From NCBI GenBank assembly GCA_024305405.1, contig JAKNDB010000098.1, forward strand, positions 3,157,501-3,221,500: a stretch of DNA of 64,000 bases, in the 5' to 3' direction. Positions 14,401 to 26,400 of this stretch are shown here, piece after piece (within the stretch, counting starts at the first letter, position 1; each line of letters starts with the position of its first letter). A model generated the notes under the pieces. It was not told the DNA's origin and made no database searches. It saw nothing but the letters and a program-made list of their open reading frames with translations. This DNA comes from Dirofilaria immitis (Eukaryota > Nematoda > Chromadorea > Rhabditida > Onchocercidae). Made by a program: the position numbers and the translations under genes.

Positions 14401-16927
14401 TATTATTTTAGTTATTATTATTATCATTTATTTACTTTTTATAAAACAAAATAGATAAATAAATAAATTTACTAATATCCTAGCATATTTATTAGTTTTT
14501 AATTCTATTATTTTAATTATTATTATTATTATCATTTATTTACTTTTTATGAAACAAATAAAAAATAAATAAATGAATTTACTAATATCCTGGCATATTT
14601 ATTAATTTTTCATTCTATTATTTTAATTATCATTGTTATTATTATTATTACTGTTATTATGATTATTATTATACTTGTTATTATTATTATTATTATTATC
14701 ATTTATTTACTTTTTATAAAATAAAAAATAAATAAATAAATTTACTAATATTCTAATGTATTTATTAATTTTTCATTCTATTATTTTAATTATTATTATT
14801 ATCATTTATTTACTTTTTATAAAACAAATAAGAAATAAATAAATGAATTTACTTATATCCTGGCATATTTATTAATTTTTCATTCTATTATTTTAATTAT
14901 CATTATTACTATTATTATCATTATTATTTCCTATTATTTAATTATCATTTTTAAGAGCGATTTTTTTCTTTTTGTTTATTATTAACTATTTGTTGTATTT
15001 GATAATTAGTATTTTTATTCCTTTCTATTTTCATAATATTATATATATCTTTCTTTTCCTTATTTATTTATTTATATAAACAATTTATTAGTAATATGAT
15101 TAGATTATCGAAGGACGAGGATTGAAAATGCCAGAAAAGCAAAAGCATTTACGGAAGAGATGTATTGCGTATTAGAAGTTAACGAAACACATCGTGCTCG
15201 AACAGGTGTTTCTACAGCTGAGCAAAAATTTCGTTGGCGTGAAACGTTTGAAATTGACGTACAACATGCTACACATGCTAATTTTTCGTCTATTCATGGC
15301 ATCCACAATATAGGTTAAATTTTCTTTCTTGCTTTTTTTTTTTTTTGACCTTTGAAAAATAATGATAAAATTATAATTAAGGTAAGGTATTTAAATTAGA
15401 TAATTATTTAGGCATAAACTATGTCATAAAGGATCGTTAAAATTATTGGAAGCATTTGTAGTGGATCGTTTAAATGGCAATAGAATGTTTGCGTTAAATT
15501 TGGAACCGAAAGGTCAACTAATTGTTAAAATTGCTTTTCATAGTATTGCTGTAGCATTTCGACGAACTGTTAATTCCAGGTTTATACTTTTTTTTTTAAT
15601 ATAAAATTACGAATTTCTAAAATTTTAATTTTTAAATAATCAAAAATTCATCAATGTACCATCATCGTATGATAATAAATATCTATTTATATGTTGAAAA
15701 AATTTTTAAAGATATGATGGATTATTTGGAATACCGTTGCAACGATTAGTTGCACGTGAAGGCCGTGAAACACCTCTGATACTTTCTCGTCTCTTGCAAG
15801 AAATTGAACATCGTGGTGTTGATTATTCTGGTCTTTATATATGTATGTTTGAATTTTTCCTTTTTCTCATCTTCAATCGAAATAATCCAAATTTTTTATT
15901 GGACTAAATTATGACAAATATTTTACAGTATGTGGATCATTAGAGAAGAAGCGTATATTACGTGAAGAGTTGGAATTAAATGTTGAACGTGCACGATTAA
16001 ACGTTGAAGCTGTTCCAGATACTAACGTATTGGCATGTTTAGTAAAGGATTTTTACGTGAATTACCGGAACCGTTAATATCAACTTCAATTTATAGCATG
16101 ATTGTTGAAGCATTTTCTGTTGCATTACCAAATGATCCACAAGGAAATCGTCGTTTGTTACTCAGAGTTATTGATTGTTTACCTGTACCAAATAAGGTAA
16201 AAATATCTTTTTCATTTTTGTTTATATAACTGAAAAAAATGCATTTTAAATTTATATCCGTCTATGAACTTTTAAACAATTTGAAAAAGATATGTTATTG
16301 GCATATTTGATCATTGAAATTGATCAAAAATCTAAATCTCATTGTTTGATTAATAGATTAATTGATAGTAATATTTAAAAACAATCAATAAATTAATATC
16401 TTTTATAGAATACACTAATACAAATAATGGATCATCTAAAGATGGTGATAAGTTCGGAGCAGCATAATGGTATTACTACTGCACGTCTAGCGGGTATCTT
16501 TGGTTGTTTACTTTTTGTTCCTGTAATACACCAATAGAGAGTAATAGTAGTACTCAGGATAGCAGTGGTATTTATCAATCAAAAATTATTGTCAATCCGT
16601 TAGATACGGATCAAGCAACTCGAACATTTCGCTTATTGATTGATATTTGGCCAAGTCGAGTTAGTAAGTTTATTTAAATATTTTTCTTCCTTTTTTTTTT
16701 CAATCTATCAATTTTTCTTTTTTCTTACTCTTCTAACTATTATTATTATTATCATCTATCTTATCTATTTGATTTATATGGGATATATTTTAATTTTTAT
16801 GATTGTTAGATTTTGTTTTTTTCTCTTAAAATTTGCAGATGGCAGCGAGAGTAGTGGTTCCGGTTCCGCAAGTAGTAGTACGGATGTAACAAATATAATA
16901 AATCCCGTATCAGAATCTCAATGTTAA
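2387..16927 (+). CDS. syd-1: SYD-1 synapse-defective protein (PDZ, C2, RhoGAP-like)
   Basis: SYD-1 is a presynaptic scaffold that acts early in active-zone assembly. I place 15 exons: 2387-2495, 5718-5826, 6894-7024, 7456-7650, 7996-8153, 9788-10045, 10349-10760, 13569-13782, 14007-14168, 15104-15313, 15412-15579, 15712-15842, 15929-16196, 16409-16663, 16839-16927. The first ATG is at 2402; earlier exons cannot be excluded. The PDZ domain spans exons 2-4 ([18 protein letters not shown]). A Ser/Pro-rich linker fills exons 6-8. The C2 domain starts near 14140 (ILVVQ then [11 protein letters not shown]). The RhoGAP-like domain runs 15712-16663 ([29 protein letters not shown] then [14 protein letters not shown]). 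A Ser/Gly-rich tail ends at TAA 16925-16927. Seven single-base indels must be assumed (near 6970, 8047, 13645, 15151, 15286, 16050, 16514). Corrected length is 952 aa with all splice phases consistent. Confidence 0.93.
2402..2495 (+). CDS. syd-1: First recognised syd-1 exon with 18-residue polyglutamine
   Basis: The exon is bounded by TTTCTAG (to 2386) and a CAG|GTTTTTG donor. In the frame that joins exon 2 it reads MPYNPS, then 18 glutamines (2420-2473, seventeen CAA and one CAG), then KSIDQQP. A longer open frame reads the same DNA as poly-Asn, but that frame does not splice into the PDZ exons. Whether this ATG is the true start is uncertain. The near-pure CAA run is likely to vary in length between worms. 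Confidence 0.7.
3661..3840 (+). pseudogene. 28S rRNA fragment inside a syd-1 intron
   Basis: The stretch reads like the conserved part of eukaryotic large-subunit rRNA: a block matching TTCCCTCAGGATAGCTGG (near 3679), then GGTAAAGCGAATGATTAGAG (near 3724), then CAACCTATTCTCAAACTTT (near 3765), in the right order and spacing. Between these blocks it has diverged and turned AT-rich, and it is only about 180 bp long, so it is a dead insert and not a functional rRNA gene. It sits on the same strand as syd-1 in the intron between 2496 and 5717. The flanks are TA-repeat on the left and AT-rich DNA on the right. Identification rests on memory of the conserved rRNA core. Confidence 0.88.
6317..6586 (-). 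pseudogene. Enolase fragment, antisense in a syd-1 intron
   Basis: The minus-strand frame contains [20 protein letters not shown], then a stretch ending [13 protein letters not shown]. This corresponds to the enolase segment around the metal and catalytic loops (canonically QEFMILPxGA..., then VGDEGGFAPNI). Only about 55 residues match. The first 30 codons of the open frame are unrelated and the match stops abruptly after the NI. The conserved GDEGG reads GDEGD and FAPNI reads LAANI, so selection appears relaxed. A short retrotransposed or duplicated piece, now a pseudogene, is the best reading. An exon of a functional nested gene is unlikely because enolase is about 430 aa and no other part of it is here. 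Confidence 0.85.
8669..8800. repeat. Inverted repeat / hairpin in a syd-1 intron
   Basis: A left arm of about 42 nt (8669-8710) is followed by an AT-rich spacer and by its reverse complement (8759-8800), with about three mismatches. The spacer is itself built of TATATATG/CATATATA elements that extend the pairing, so the whole could fold into one long stem. It may be a short MITE-type element or a structured intronic RNA. No ORF. Confidence 0.85.
10050..10185. repeat. Short tandem repeat just inside a syd-1 donor
   Basis: About four copies of a unit containing AAATGATTCTATTTTAGTATCA follow directly after the exon 6 donor (CAG|GTAGAA at 10045/10046). The first spacing is about 35 bp and the later ones about 41 bp. 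Each copy carries TTCTATTTTAG, which resembles a nematode 3' splice site. Confidence 0.85.
11030..11215. repeat. Degenerate tandem repeat in a syd-1 intron
   Basis: About three diverged copies share CTACAATATATC, ACTGTATCC and CTCCAAAATTA elements at spacings of about 70 bp. Non-coding. Confidence 0.7.
11456..12222. repeat. 125-bp tandem repeat, about six copies
   Basis: The landmark AAAATTATGA(A/T)TA recurs at about 11516, 11642, 11768, 11892, 12017 and 12142, giving a period of 124-126 bp. Two sub-variants alternate (ATGAATAACTTTTATC and ATGATTAGCTTTTATT), which suggests a higher-order unit of about 250 bp for part of the array. Short open frames within it are translations of the repeat and not genes. 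Confidence 0.93.
13035..13160. repeat. Short tandem repeat in a syd-1 intron
   Basis: Four imperfect copies of a unit containing GGAATTTCAAAAGTTTAAT lie at spacings of about 35 bp. Non-coding. Confidence 0.75.
14330..14910. repeat. Degenerate tandem repeat in a syd-1 intron
   Basis: About five copies share CATTTATTTACTTTTTATAAAACAA, ATTTACTAATATCCT and TTCATTCTATTATTTTAATTAT elements, with variable ATT-triplet runs between them. It fills most of the intron between the exons ending 14168 and starting 15104. Confidence 0.85.
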
Positions 16928-16957
16928 TCAAATGGAATGATTTTTTTTCTTTTATTC

Positions 16958-16963
16958 AATAAA
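16958..16963 (+). promoter_or_regulatory. Poly(A) signal candidate for syd-1
   Basis: AATAAA lies 31 bases after the syd-1 stop codon, a usual position for a nematode 3' UTR signal. The motif is common in AT-rich DNA, so the support is its position. Confidence 0.5.
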
Positions 16964-19900
16964 ATCTTCTAACTACTATTTATACAATCGCTACCGTAAT
17001 CATCATTACGCCACTGCTAATATCGATGTTACAGTAATATTAATAATTACAATACTATTATTACTAATGCCAACTATTACGATTACAGTTGCTATTATTA
17101 TAATTATTATTACTATTATTATCATTATTATCATTGTTACTTAATTAGGATTAATAATTTATTTTTAGCATTGTTTGCTTCTTTCGTATTATCAAATATG
17201 GGATATATTCGTAACTGCCTCTGCCAAAAAGTGTTACTGTTGCTTATTTTTGTTATTAGTTGATTAATTTATGAGCTGATTGATTAATTGATTGATTGAT
17301 TGATCGATCGATCGACTGATTAATTGTTTAATTGATAGCTCAAATGGTTAATAATTGAAATGATGCTTTAATTCATTGATTAATATGAAATTGTTTGCTA
17401 AAACTGCCTATTCCAATAAGCCTAATTATTATCAAATCTACTCATTTAAATGATATCAAGGTCACTTTAATCTGTATATTCGTTCGTATATTCTCTTTCC
17501 TCTTTTCTTTTTTTTGTTATCTCTCTCTTTCTCCCTCTTCATCTTATCACTTTTCATCCTGTCACTTTACTCTTTTGTCATTTTAATTCTCAAAAATTGT
17601 TTCAAAATGAGCAATTAATTTAAAATCTGATTATTTATACTAATTTATTCGAAATTTAAATTTCATCAAGAAAGCATCAATCGATTAGGACTATTATTTA
17701 CATTAAAAATTAGGGCTATTTATTTACAAAATTTGCATATTTAGAAATGAAAATAAAAAAACCCTTCACGAAATTTTATTAAAAAAATGTGATTGTATTA
17801 AAGTTCGATAAAATTCTATCCTAAAATTTAAATTATTTTTTTTTAAATTTTTAAGTGATGTAATTTTTATTTTGGCTATTTTAAATTAATTCATGCAAAT
17901 AAGAGTTTTCTTTTAATCTTAAACTTTGCTCTATTTAATATAAACTTTTTTTTTTTTAAATTAAACCTATTCATCGATTTATTCATATTATTATATCATT
18001 GATCGATTGCAAAATCGGAAGTATTTTTTTTCATTTTTGATATAAAAAATATCGAAATATTGAAAATTTGGTAAAAGATTTTAAGAAGAAATTTTGAGCA
18101 AAAGAATAAACAAAACTTTTAACTGATAATGATATAATCAATAATACATTCATGATAATGTAATCAAGAAATATATTTCGAACGAATATGATCAATGTTA
18201 TAAAATTTTCAAAATATTTTTTTTTCTTTCCTTTTTCCCTTCTTCATATTTTTGGCAATATTTCCAAATATCAACGATCTCTCTGATTAAAATTGTTTAT
18301 ATATATATATATATTTTTTTTCTTTGTTTATTTATTTATTTTATGAATTTTTCATCTTGCTGCTATTATTTATTTAATTGTGTACGAGCTCACTTATAAT
18401 TAATTTTTTTCTTCTTCTTCTTCTTCGTTATCAAATTCATTCATATTATCACTTTTTTGTTTTTGTTTTTTTTTTTAATAAATGATTACATATATTAAAA
18501 ATAGGGATATATTTGTGATGTTGATTTCTTTATTTATTTGAAAATTTTCGAAAAAAAAAAATTTTTTCAATAAACGTTCATATTATCTACAAATGATATC
18601 TATCATACATTGAAAAGTATATTTAATATTTAAGAATTCAAAAGCTTTCAAAAGATAAATTTCTGGAAGGGAATCGAAAAATAACAAATACAATCTTCAA
18701 TTCGATGAATTTTTAAATTTTTATCCGAAATTTTAAAATTCTTTCAATTTTTTTTGCATACATCAATATTTCTACAATTTCATTCTATCATAATTGAATC
18801 AAATTGAACGACAAATTCTTAAAACATAAAATATTTCTTGAATTTAACAAAATTATTCAAAATTTCATACGAAATTCAACATAAACACTTAACGTACTAT
18901 CACAGTGATATGATATAAATAAATTTACGATGATGATATTTACGCTCAATAGATTTTCTATCATCATCTATGCTCGTATCAAAATATTTCACAAACGTAT
19001 TAAACTTATTCCTTCTAAAGTATTTACTTCTAAAACTTTATAGTATGTTTGTTATAATTCGATAATTCAGAATAACAAAACTACTATATATAAGCACTCA
19101 AACTGATAACATCACTTCTTCCCCTTCGCTTCGCATACTGATTTATTTATCAGTATACGCAGATTTATTTCGCTATAGGATCAATTTGTGATCAAATTAA
19201 AATCATTTTTAACTAATTAATGAAATAAAACTTATCAATATTATTGGCAACTATCGGAAACCTAAATGAATATGTTGAATAAATACAGCCTATATAACAT
19301 CTTACTAATAGTGCTATCATCATTGCAGTTGCGATATTGCTTATATTTTCGTGAATTTAAAAAAAAAAATCAAAATAAGCCAAATAATGTTTGATCGGTT
19401 ACATTGTGTACAATATAATCATAATAATCAATATAAACGTTAAATATATCTACGTAGATGAAAAGTTCGAAAAAAAAAAATGACCAAATAAATCACTATA
19501 ATGATTTTCAAATAATTAACACTTGAATATAATAATTATTTCCTTGTTACTATCAAATAAATAATCTTTAGTCTTAAAAAAAAAAAAATTATAAAAGCAA
19601 AATAAATTTCCGAAAATAATTTTTAAATTTATATTTTCGAAAATATAAATAAATATATTTTGTTGCGAGAATGTTATGAAATTGTTTATATTTAAGTTTA
19701 AATTTTTATTATTTCGTTTTTAATTTTACAATAAAATAATTTTTCTTTTTTGTTTGTTTCTTTTTTTCTATCAAAATTTTTTGACATTTTTTTTTTTTTT
19801 TTTAGAATTTTAAAATATTCTTTGTAATATATCATTACTGTATACATAGTATAGCGTAAAATGTAATAATAGCGCATAGATCCATTAAATGTATCACATG

Positions 19901-20130
19901 TATGATTATTTTTTATTTATCTATCATATGATATAATAATTATTGATTGCTTCATTTATAAACCATTGAAATTAGAATAGATGTTTATATATGTTGTCAA
20001 GGTAACTGAAAATAATAATACTGCTAGAAAACATTGCAATTTATCATTTTATTCATTATCCTATAATTGATTATTCAAAGCTTATTTATAATCATTATTC
20101 CTTCCCGTCTGCTATCTGCATATATTATTC
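16964..20130. other. Intergenic DNA between syd-1 and mks-3
   Basis: I find no coding exon on either strand. It contains ATT-triplet runs (about 17095-17135), a GATT/GATC run (about 17278-17335), poly-A/T tracts, and a small perfect hairpin near 19135-19156 (ATACTGAT arms around a 6-nt loop). The open frame at 17395-17586 is low-complexity Ser/Phe from pyrimidine tracts. Confidence 0.6.
17278..17335. repeat. GATT/GATC microsatellite
   Basis: Consecutive GATT units pass into GATC units and back to GATT-like sequence. Confidence 0.8.
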
Positions 20131-20370
20131 TGTATTAATTGATCCTACAAAAAAAAAAATTAGTCGAAGAATATTGCTGATAATTTTGATAATTATTCAC
20201 GTACATATATATATTATTCTGTATTAATTGATCCTACAAAAAAAAAATTAGTCGAAGAATATTGCTGATAATTTTGATAATTATTCACTTACATATATAT
20301 ATTATTCTGTATTAATTGATCCTACAAAAAAAAATTAGTCGAAGAATATTGCTGATAATTTTGATAATTA
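20131..20370. repeat. Triple tandem repeat just upstream of mks-3
   Basis: Three near-identical copies share the order CTGTATTAATTGATCCTAC, a poly-A tract of 9, 9 or 8 bases, TTAGTCGAAGAATATTGCTG and ATAATTTTGATAATTATT, with a period of about 80-87 bp. The third copy ends about 100 bp before the mks-3 start codon, so the array occupies the likely promoter or 5' UTR. Confidence 0.93.
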
Positions 20371-20475
20371 TTGACGTTAATTTTTACTAACACCTTTTTC
20401 TTTCTATCTGCAAAAAAAAAAAAAGTCGAATATTATTTTAATAATCCATTATCAAATATTATCAGAATAGTAAAA

Positions 20476-23400
20476 ATGATTTTGATGATTTATCCATTCC
20501 TCTTTTTACTTTTCACGCACGTGATATATTCGACGCATACATCGCTATTATTTGATTATATTACACCACGTAACTGTTCTAATACAACTGCTTATTTCGA
20601 TTTATTAAATTTACAATGTCGTAAGTGTGATAACGATAAAATTGCTGATGTAAATCATTTGAATTGTATCTGTCCACCAGGATCTATTCAAATTTCTGAT
20701 GATACATGTCAGAAATGTGAACAAGGTAAGTAATACACGATTACTTCTAATTGCAATAACAGGACATAGAATTATCGGGGAAAAAAAAGCTTACAATCAT
20801 TCTTTGAATACTTCGTATGCTTATCTTATCATACGAGTAAAATTTTGTCTTCTTTAATTTTTTTTTAGGAAAAAAGTTAGTAATGATGGTCTCTTCTGTA
20901 TTGAATGTTCAATGATAGAAAGTGAAACACAATGTTCATCATGTCCATTTCGTTATTTCGTACAACGAACAATATCAACTAATGGTACCTTAGAAGCAGA
21001 AAATTGCTCAAAATGTCCTGCTAATAATAAAGTTTCTCCTCATGGTGATACTTGTATACCGTGTCTGATGACAGATGGCAGCTGTGAATGTCTGGTAATA
21101 TTTTATTCAGATTTGATTATCAAATTTAAATCCAATGATTTCTTAGCGGTTTAAATATTCGCTTAAACTATGTAAAACACCTAATCAATAATTATTGAAA
21201 TATTTCGAGAGTAAAAGTTACTTTTAGGATGATGAAACATGTCAAAAAATTGAGGAGAATAAAATGCTAACAATGATTGAACTCGAGAATGGATCACAGG
21301 AAAATTCTAATTATATAACAAGAAATATCAAAAATGCCATACATGGTTGTTGGAACAATAATGAACAATCTTGTCAACATTTAGCTAACATTTGTGTGCT
21401 ACAAAATTATCGTATCGAACAATCGTCTGCTTGTACAGAATTCGAGAAAATTGTTAATTCTGTACCGCATATACGGTACTTTAATGATTAACTACTTTTA
21501 TCATTTACATTTTTCGTAGAATTAAATTTTTAAATCTTTTTAAGATAATTTATTAATGAATAAATATTATTGTCTGCTACATATATTTTGTGATAATTTC
21601 AAACTTTAGAAATTGATTACCATCAGATCAAAAACAAATAAAATTTATGCAAAAAAATCTAAGCTAATATTATTTTATAAATTAAATTGTTGTAATATTT
21701 TTAGGTAAAAATTTCAACACCTGAATAATCAATCATAGATTTGGAAATAGCAAAAATTTGAAACAATTCAAAAAAACAAAATTATTCGTAATTTTCAGCG
21801 ATGATGGATTATTAACGTTGCCAACTTTATTTTACTTCAACAGTGAAGCATCAATTGAACTATCACGTCAAGATGCAATATCAGCAAAATTTAGTTTTGA
21901 TGAAAATCGTCCAAATTCTTTTTAGAAATTATTCTACTTCAATTTTCTCTCAATGGTACCTTTCTTGGGATGATACCATTGAGCGAAAGTATTTTAAATA
22001 CTTGTTCACAGCAAAAGGATAAATTTCATTTTGGAACATTTTACGAAATGAAATGTTTCATACAATTTCAACATCTATTACATCTTTCTGGTGACGAACC
22101 TATTTTTAGCGATTTATATATTGTATTCCTAAATAAACTTGGCCAAAAGCAAATGTATGCTATACCAATTATAAATGAAAATATACGAGCAAATGGTGAA
22201 TTTGTAAATCGTTTGACGCCAAATGAAATTTATAATTCAAAATGGATTCTTACGCGACGATTGTATTTCATTGATTCGATTTCATTAAATGCTTTAAATG
22301 GTGGAAAACATTCAGCTATCATTCGTTTTCCGGAAAAAATCGATGTTAGAATACAAATTCAGGTATGGTTAAAATTTTTGAAAGAACAATTTTAATATCT
22401 TAATATCTATTATCAATCACTTATCAATATATTGAAATTTTTATGCAACAAAACAATAGCAGATAATTTTAATCGAAATTCAAATCACTACGATATTTTT
22501 CATGCTTGCTTACGAAAAGCTATTTTGAAGACGAGAATTTCTGCAATTATTTAGTCTCAATCAAATGGTCATATAATGCCACCGTATGTACGAATTCGAT
22601 ATGCCGAAATAGAATGGAATCCGGAAAAACAATTATTGCTACAATTTAACATCAATTATTTTATGGATAAATCTAGATTCTTTCAATACATCGCAATTGC
22701 ATTATTCGTTTCAGCTGTTTTATCACTCATTTTTTCAGCTATACAAGCATACAAGTATATTAAATATATATATATATATTTAATTGATTGCTTCTATCAT
22801 AAATAATTTTTAGGCATTTCTTCTTTTTTTTTTTTTTTTTAGTCATAAAAAATTAGCAAATATTAGCAATAACTTTTTTCATATAATATTTAACTAATTT
22901 ATTTAGTCAATATACAATACATATTTCATACATGAATATTAATCAATAGCTCAAATAAAATGATCAATGCATATTATTTATATATGAGTGGAATATTTTA
23001 TAACATAAACAATAATTAATTTCAGTTGGGAAAGCGTTCCGGTAAAACGTTTATCGATAGTGCTACATTTATCAAATTAATTTTATTTGAATGTGAAATT
23101 TTAAGTGATATATTTCTTTTTACCATTTTTATACCAACTTTTTTCATTATTTTTGCATATAAGATACAACAAATACCTCAACATGTAATATTTAACAGTC
23201 AACAGGTGAGTAACAATTTTTATTACCTTTAAATGTGTATTTGAAGAAAAAAAAAAAAAGTAAATTTTTCTAAGAATTTTTACTTCAATCGGATTTATCA
23301 ATAAAATAAAATTTACTTGATGAATAAAATTTTTGAACATAGCCTTTCTAAAATTTGTAAAAACATATTTATGAATTAAATTTTTCTTTTTTTTTGGTAA

Positions 23401-26400
23401 TTATTATAAATTAAATTTTGGAAAATTTTTCTAAAAATTTAGAAACATATTAGTATAGTTGTAAAATTAAATATTTTATAAATTATAGATAACAAATACT
23501 TGGAGTAATAAATATCGCAGTATATAATTTATACTATTTCAGATGTTTATATTATGTAAATATATTAATTTGATAATATTTGTCTGTTGAATAAAATGAT
23601 TCAATGATATTTCATTTTCAGGAAGATATATTATTATCATTTATACTAGCAACTACAGTGCTTAAATTTATCAGTTTAATGCATTGTAATGCGCAATTAA
23701 TTCTTACCAAAACATTTTTCATCGATTGGGAACAACCTCATGTAACTTTTAAAACAAACAATAAAACACCACCATCATCAAACATTATCGAGAGTACGAT
23801 TATAAATCGACCTGTTATATGGTATCGAATAGTTTTAATTTATTCATTTCAAATTAATTCAATTTTATTTTAACATTAAAAATTTCTATTACGCCTAGAA
23901 AAGAATTCATTCATTGAATTTAATTTATTGGTCTTCTAACTATTTTACATAAAAAATATACTTTAAAAAAAAAATCCCAATTGCATAATGAATTACTTAA
24001 GAATTGCTAAATTAATAATTAATAATTATTATTTCAGATTTATTATAATTATTTGATTATTTAATGATTAGCTATAGGTATTTAGAATTTTTAAAATATT
24101 TTCAAAATTTTATAAAACATGAAACAATAACTTTATTTTATTTTATTTTTATTTTTTAAGGCGAACTTATCTAGTAGCAAATGAATGGAACGAATTACAG
24201 GATTATCGTAAAACAAGTATCGGTTTACAAATGATCGTTACAATTGCATTATTGCATTATCTAAAACTTGAAAAATGGGCAATTATTACACCTGGATTAC
24301 GTACAGGTTAATAGTTACAATTTTTAGATATTAAATTTTTTTATTAATTTATAAATTTTCCTTTTTTCAAAAAAATATTTTCGAAAAATAAATATCATAA
24401 ATTTGCTAAATTTTAGCTTTATAAAAATATAATTAATTATAAATGTTGAATTATAAAGTTAAGTATCGGTTTACAAATGATCATTAGAATTGCATTATCT
24501 AAAACTTGAAAAATGGGCAATTATTACACCTGGATTACGTACGGGTTAATAGTTACAATTTTTAGATATTAAATTTTTTTATTTATTTATAGATTTTCCT
24601 TTTTTCAAAAAAATATTTTCGAAAAATAAATATCATAAATTTGCTAAATTTTAGTTTTATTAATTATAAATGTTGAATTATAAAGTAATTTGTGGCAAAA
24701 AAACCACAAAATGTAAATGTTTTTATTGAAAATTAAATTTATAAAAGATAAATAAATTGTAAAATTATTTAAAAATTTTTTATATTTTCTTAGAATTTTT
24801 AATTTCATAATAATAATAATAATAATAATAATAATTTTTTTTAGATATTCCAACATTTGCAATCAGTACAACATTAAGTGAATTAATCATAATGATAAGC
24901 ATCTATTTTGTGATAGCAATAATTCAATGGTTTTTCGTGTAACAATTATTGAACGACTTTTATCAGATCCATTTCATAATATAATCGATCTATGCTCTAT
25001 TTCAAATATTAGCATATTTGTACTTACACATCCATTACATGGATATTATATACATGGACGTTCGGTACATGAACAAGCTGATACTGATATGACTAAAATG
25101 AATGAATACTTACATCGAGAACGAGTAAATATATCTTTTAGAAAATTGTTTTGTTTTTTTTTTTGCAAATTAATTAATTGATGATGATGAAAATAGAAGA
25201 AATTTTATAATCAATAAATGAACCTAATTGTAATTCATGTTTACGCTTTTTAACTATATGCTAGATGAATTCTATGACATTCAGTTCTAACCTAATTTAT
25301 TTATATATTAAATAAATAAAAGATTTGTATTTTAGGAAAATTTATGTGGTACACGTGGTTTAGAAGCAGGTAGTGAACTTCAAACTTATATTATTAATCT
25401 ACCAAAGATATTTCGTGAACAATTTGATTGTGCTTCACGAATATTGGCATATGATAGGGAATCGCTTGATAAATCTACCACTAATCGTTTTGATTCGACA
25501 ACTAGTAATACCGAAAAAATTGCTAAGGTATTATTCTACCACTAATCGTTTTTGATTCGACAACTAGTAATATCGAAAAAATTGCCAAGGTATTATTCTA
25601 CCACTAATCGTTTTTGATTCGACAACTAGTAATACCGAAAAAATTTTGCTAAGGTATTATTCTACCACTAATCGTTTTGATTCTGATTCGACAACTAGTA
25701 ATACCGAAAAATTGCTATGGTATTATTATTATTCGATCAACATATGAGAATAATACTGTCATTAATAAAAAAAAAAAAAATTTGTGTAATGCCAAAAAAA
25801 ATATATAAATTTGTGAAAATTTATATATCAAGAAAATTTCAATTTTTAACGATAATATTTGAAATGTTACAAAAAAATTGATTTTAAAAAAAAAGATTAC
25901 TTCAATAAAATGTAATTATTAAATGAAAAATAAATTAACAAAAAAAAAAAAATATTATGGAAAGAAAAAAATTTGTAAAAATTTTAGCGACATGAACAAT
26001 TAAATAATTTCTTGATGAAATTTATCGAACATAATAATCCACAAGTAAACTATGTTATTACAAATCCATCGTTACTTGAATTATTATGCGATATTGAATT
26101 TGCTGATACATCGGATGTTGGTAATTTTGTAAGGTTAGTTAGAATTATTATATATATGTATATTCAATTTTTATTCATAATTTTCGCATTTATTTCATAA
26201 TAAGAAGAGAATCAAGTTGAAAATAATTTGCAACGATAATAATGGATATATTAGATTTGCGCATAAATTATGATAGAAAATATAGCTAGAAAAGAATATA
26301 GCTAAAAATTCCGTTATAATGATTTGTAAATTAGAAAAAAACTATAAGTTGTTAAAGTTATATTTTCTATGTATTAAATGAATGTAAATGCTTCGGAGTA

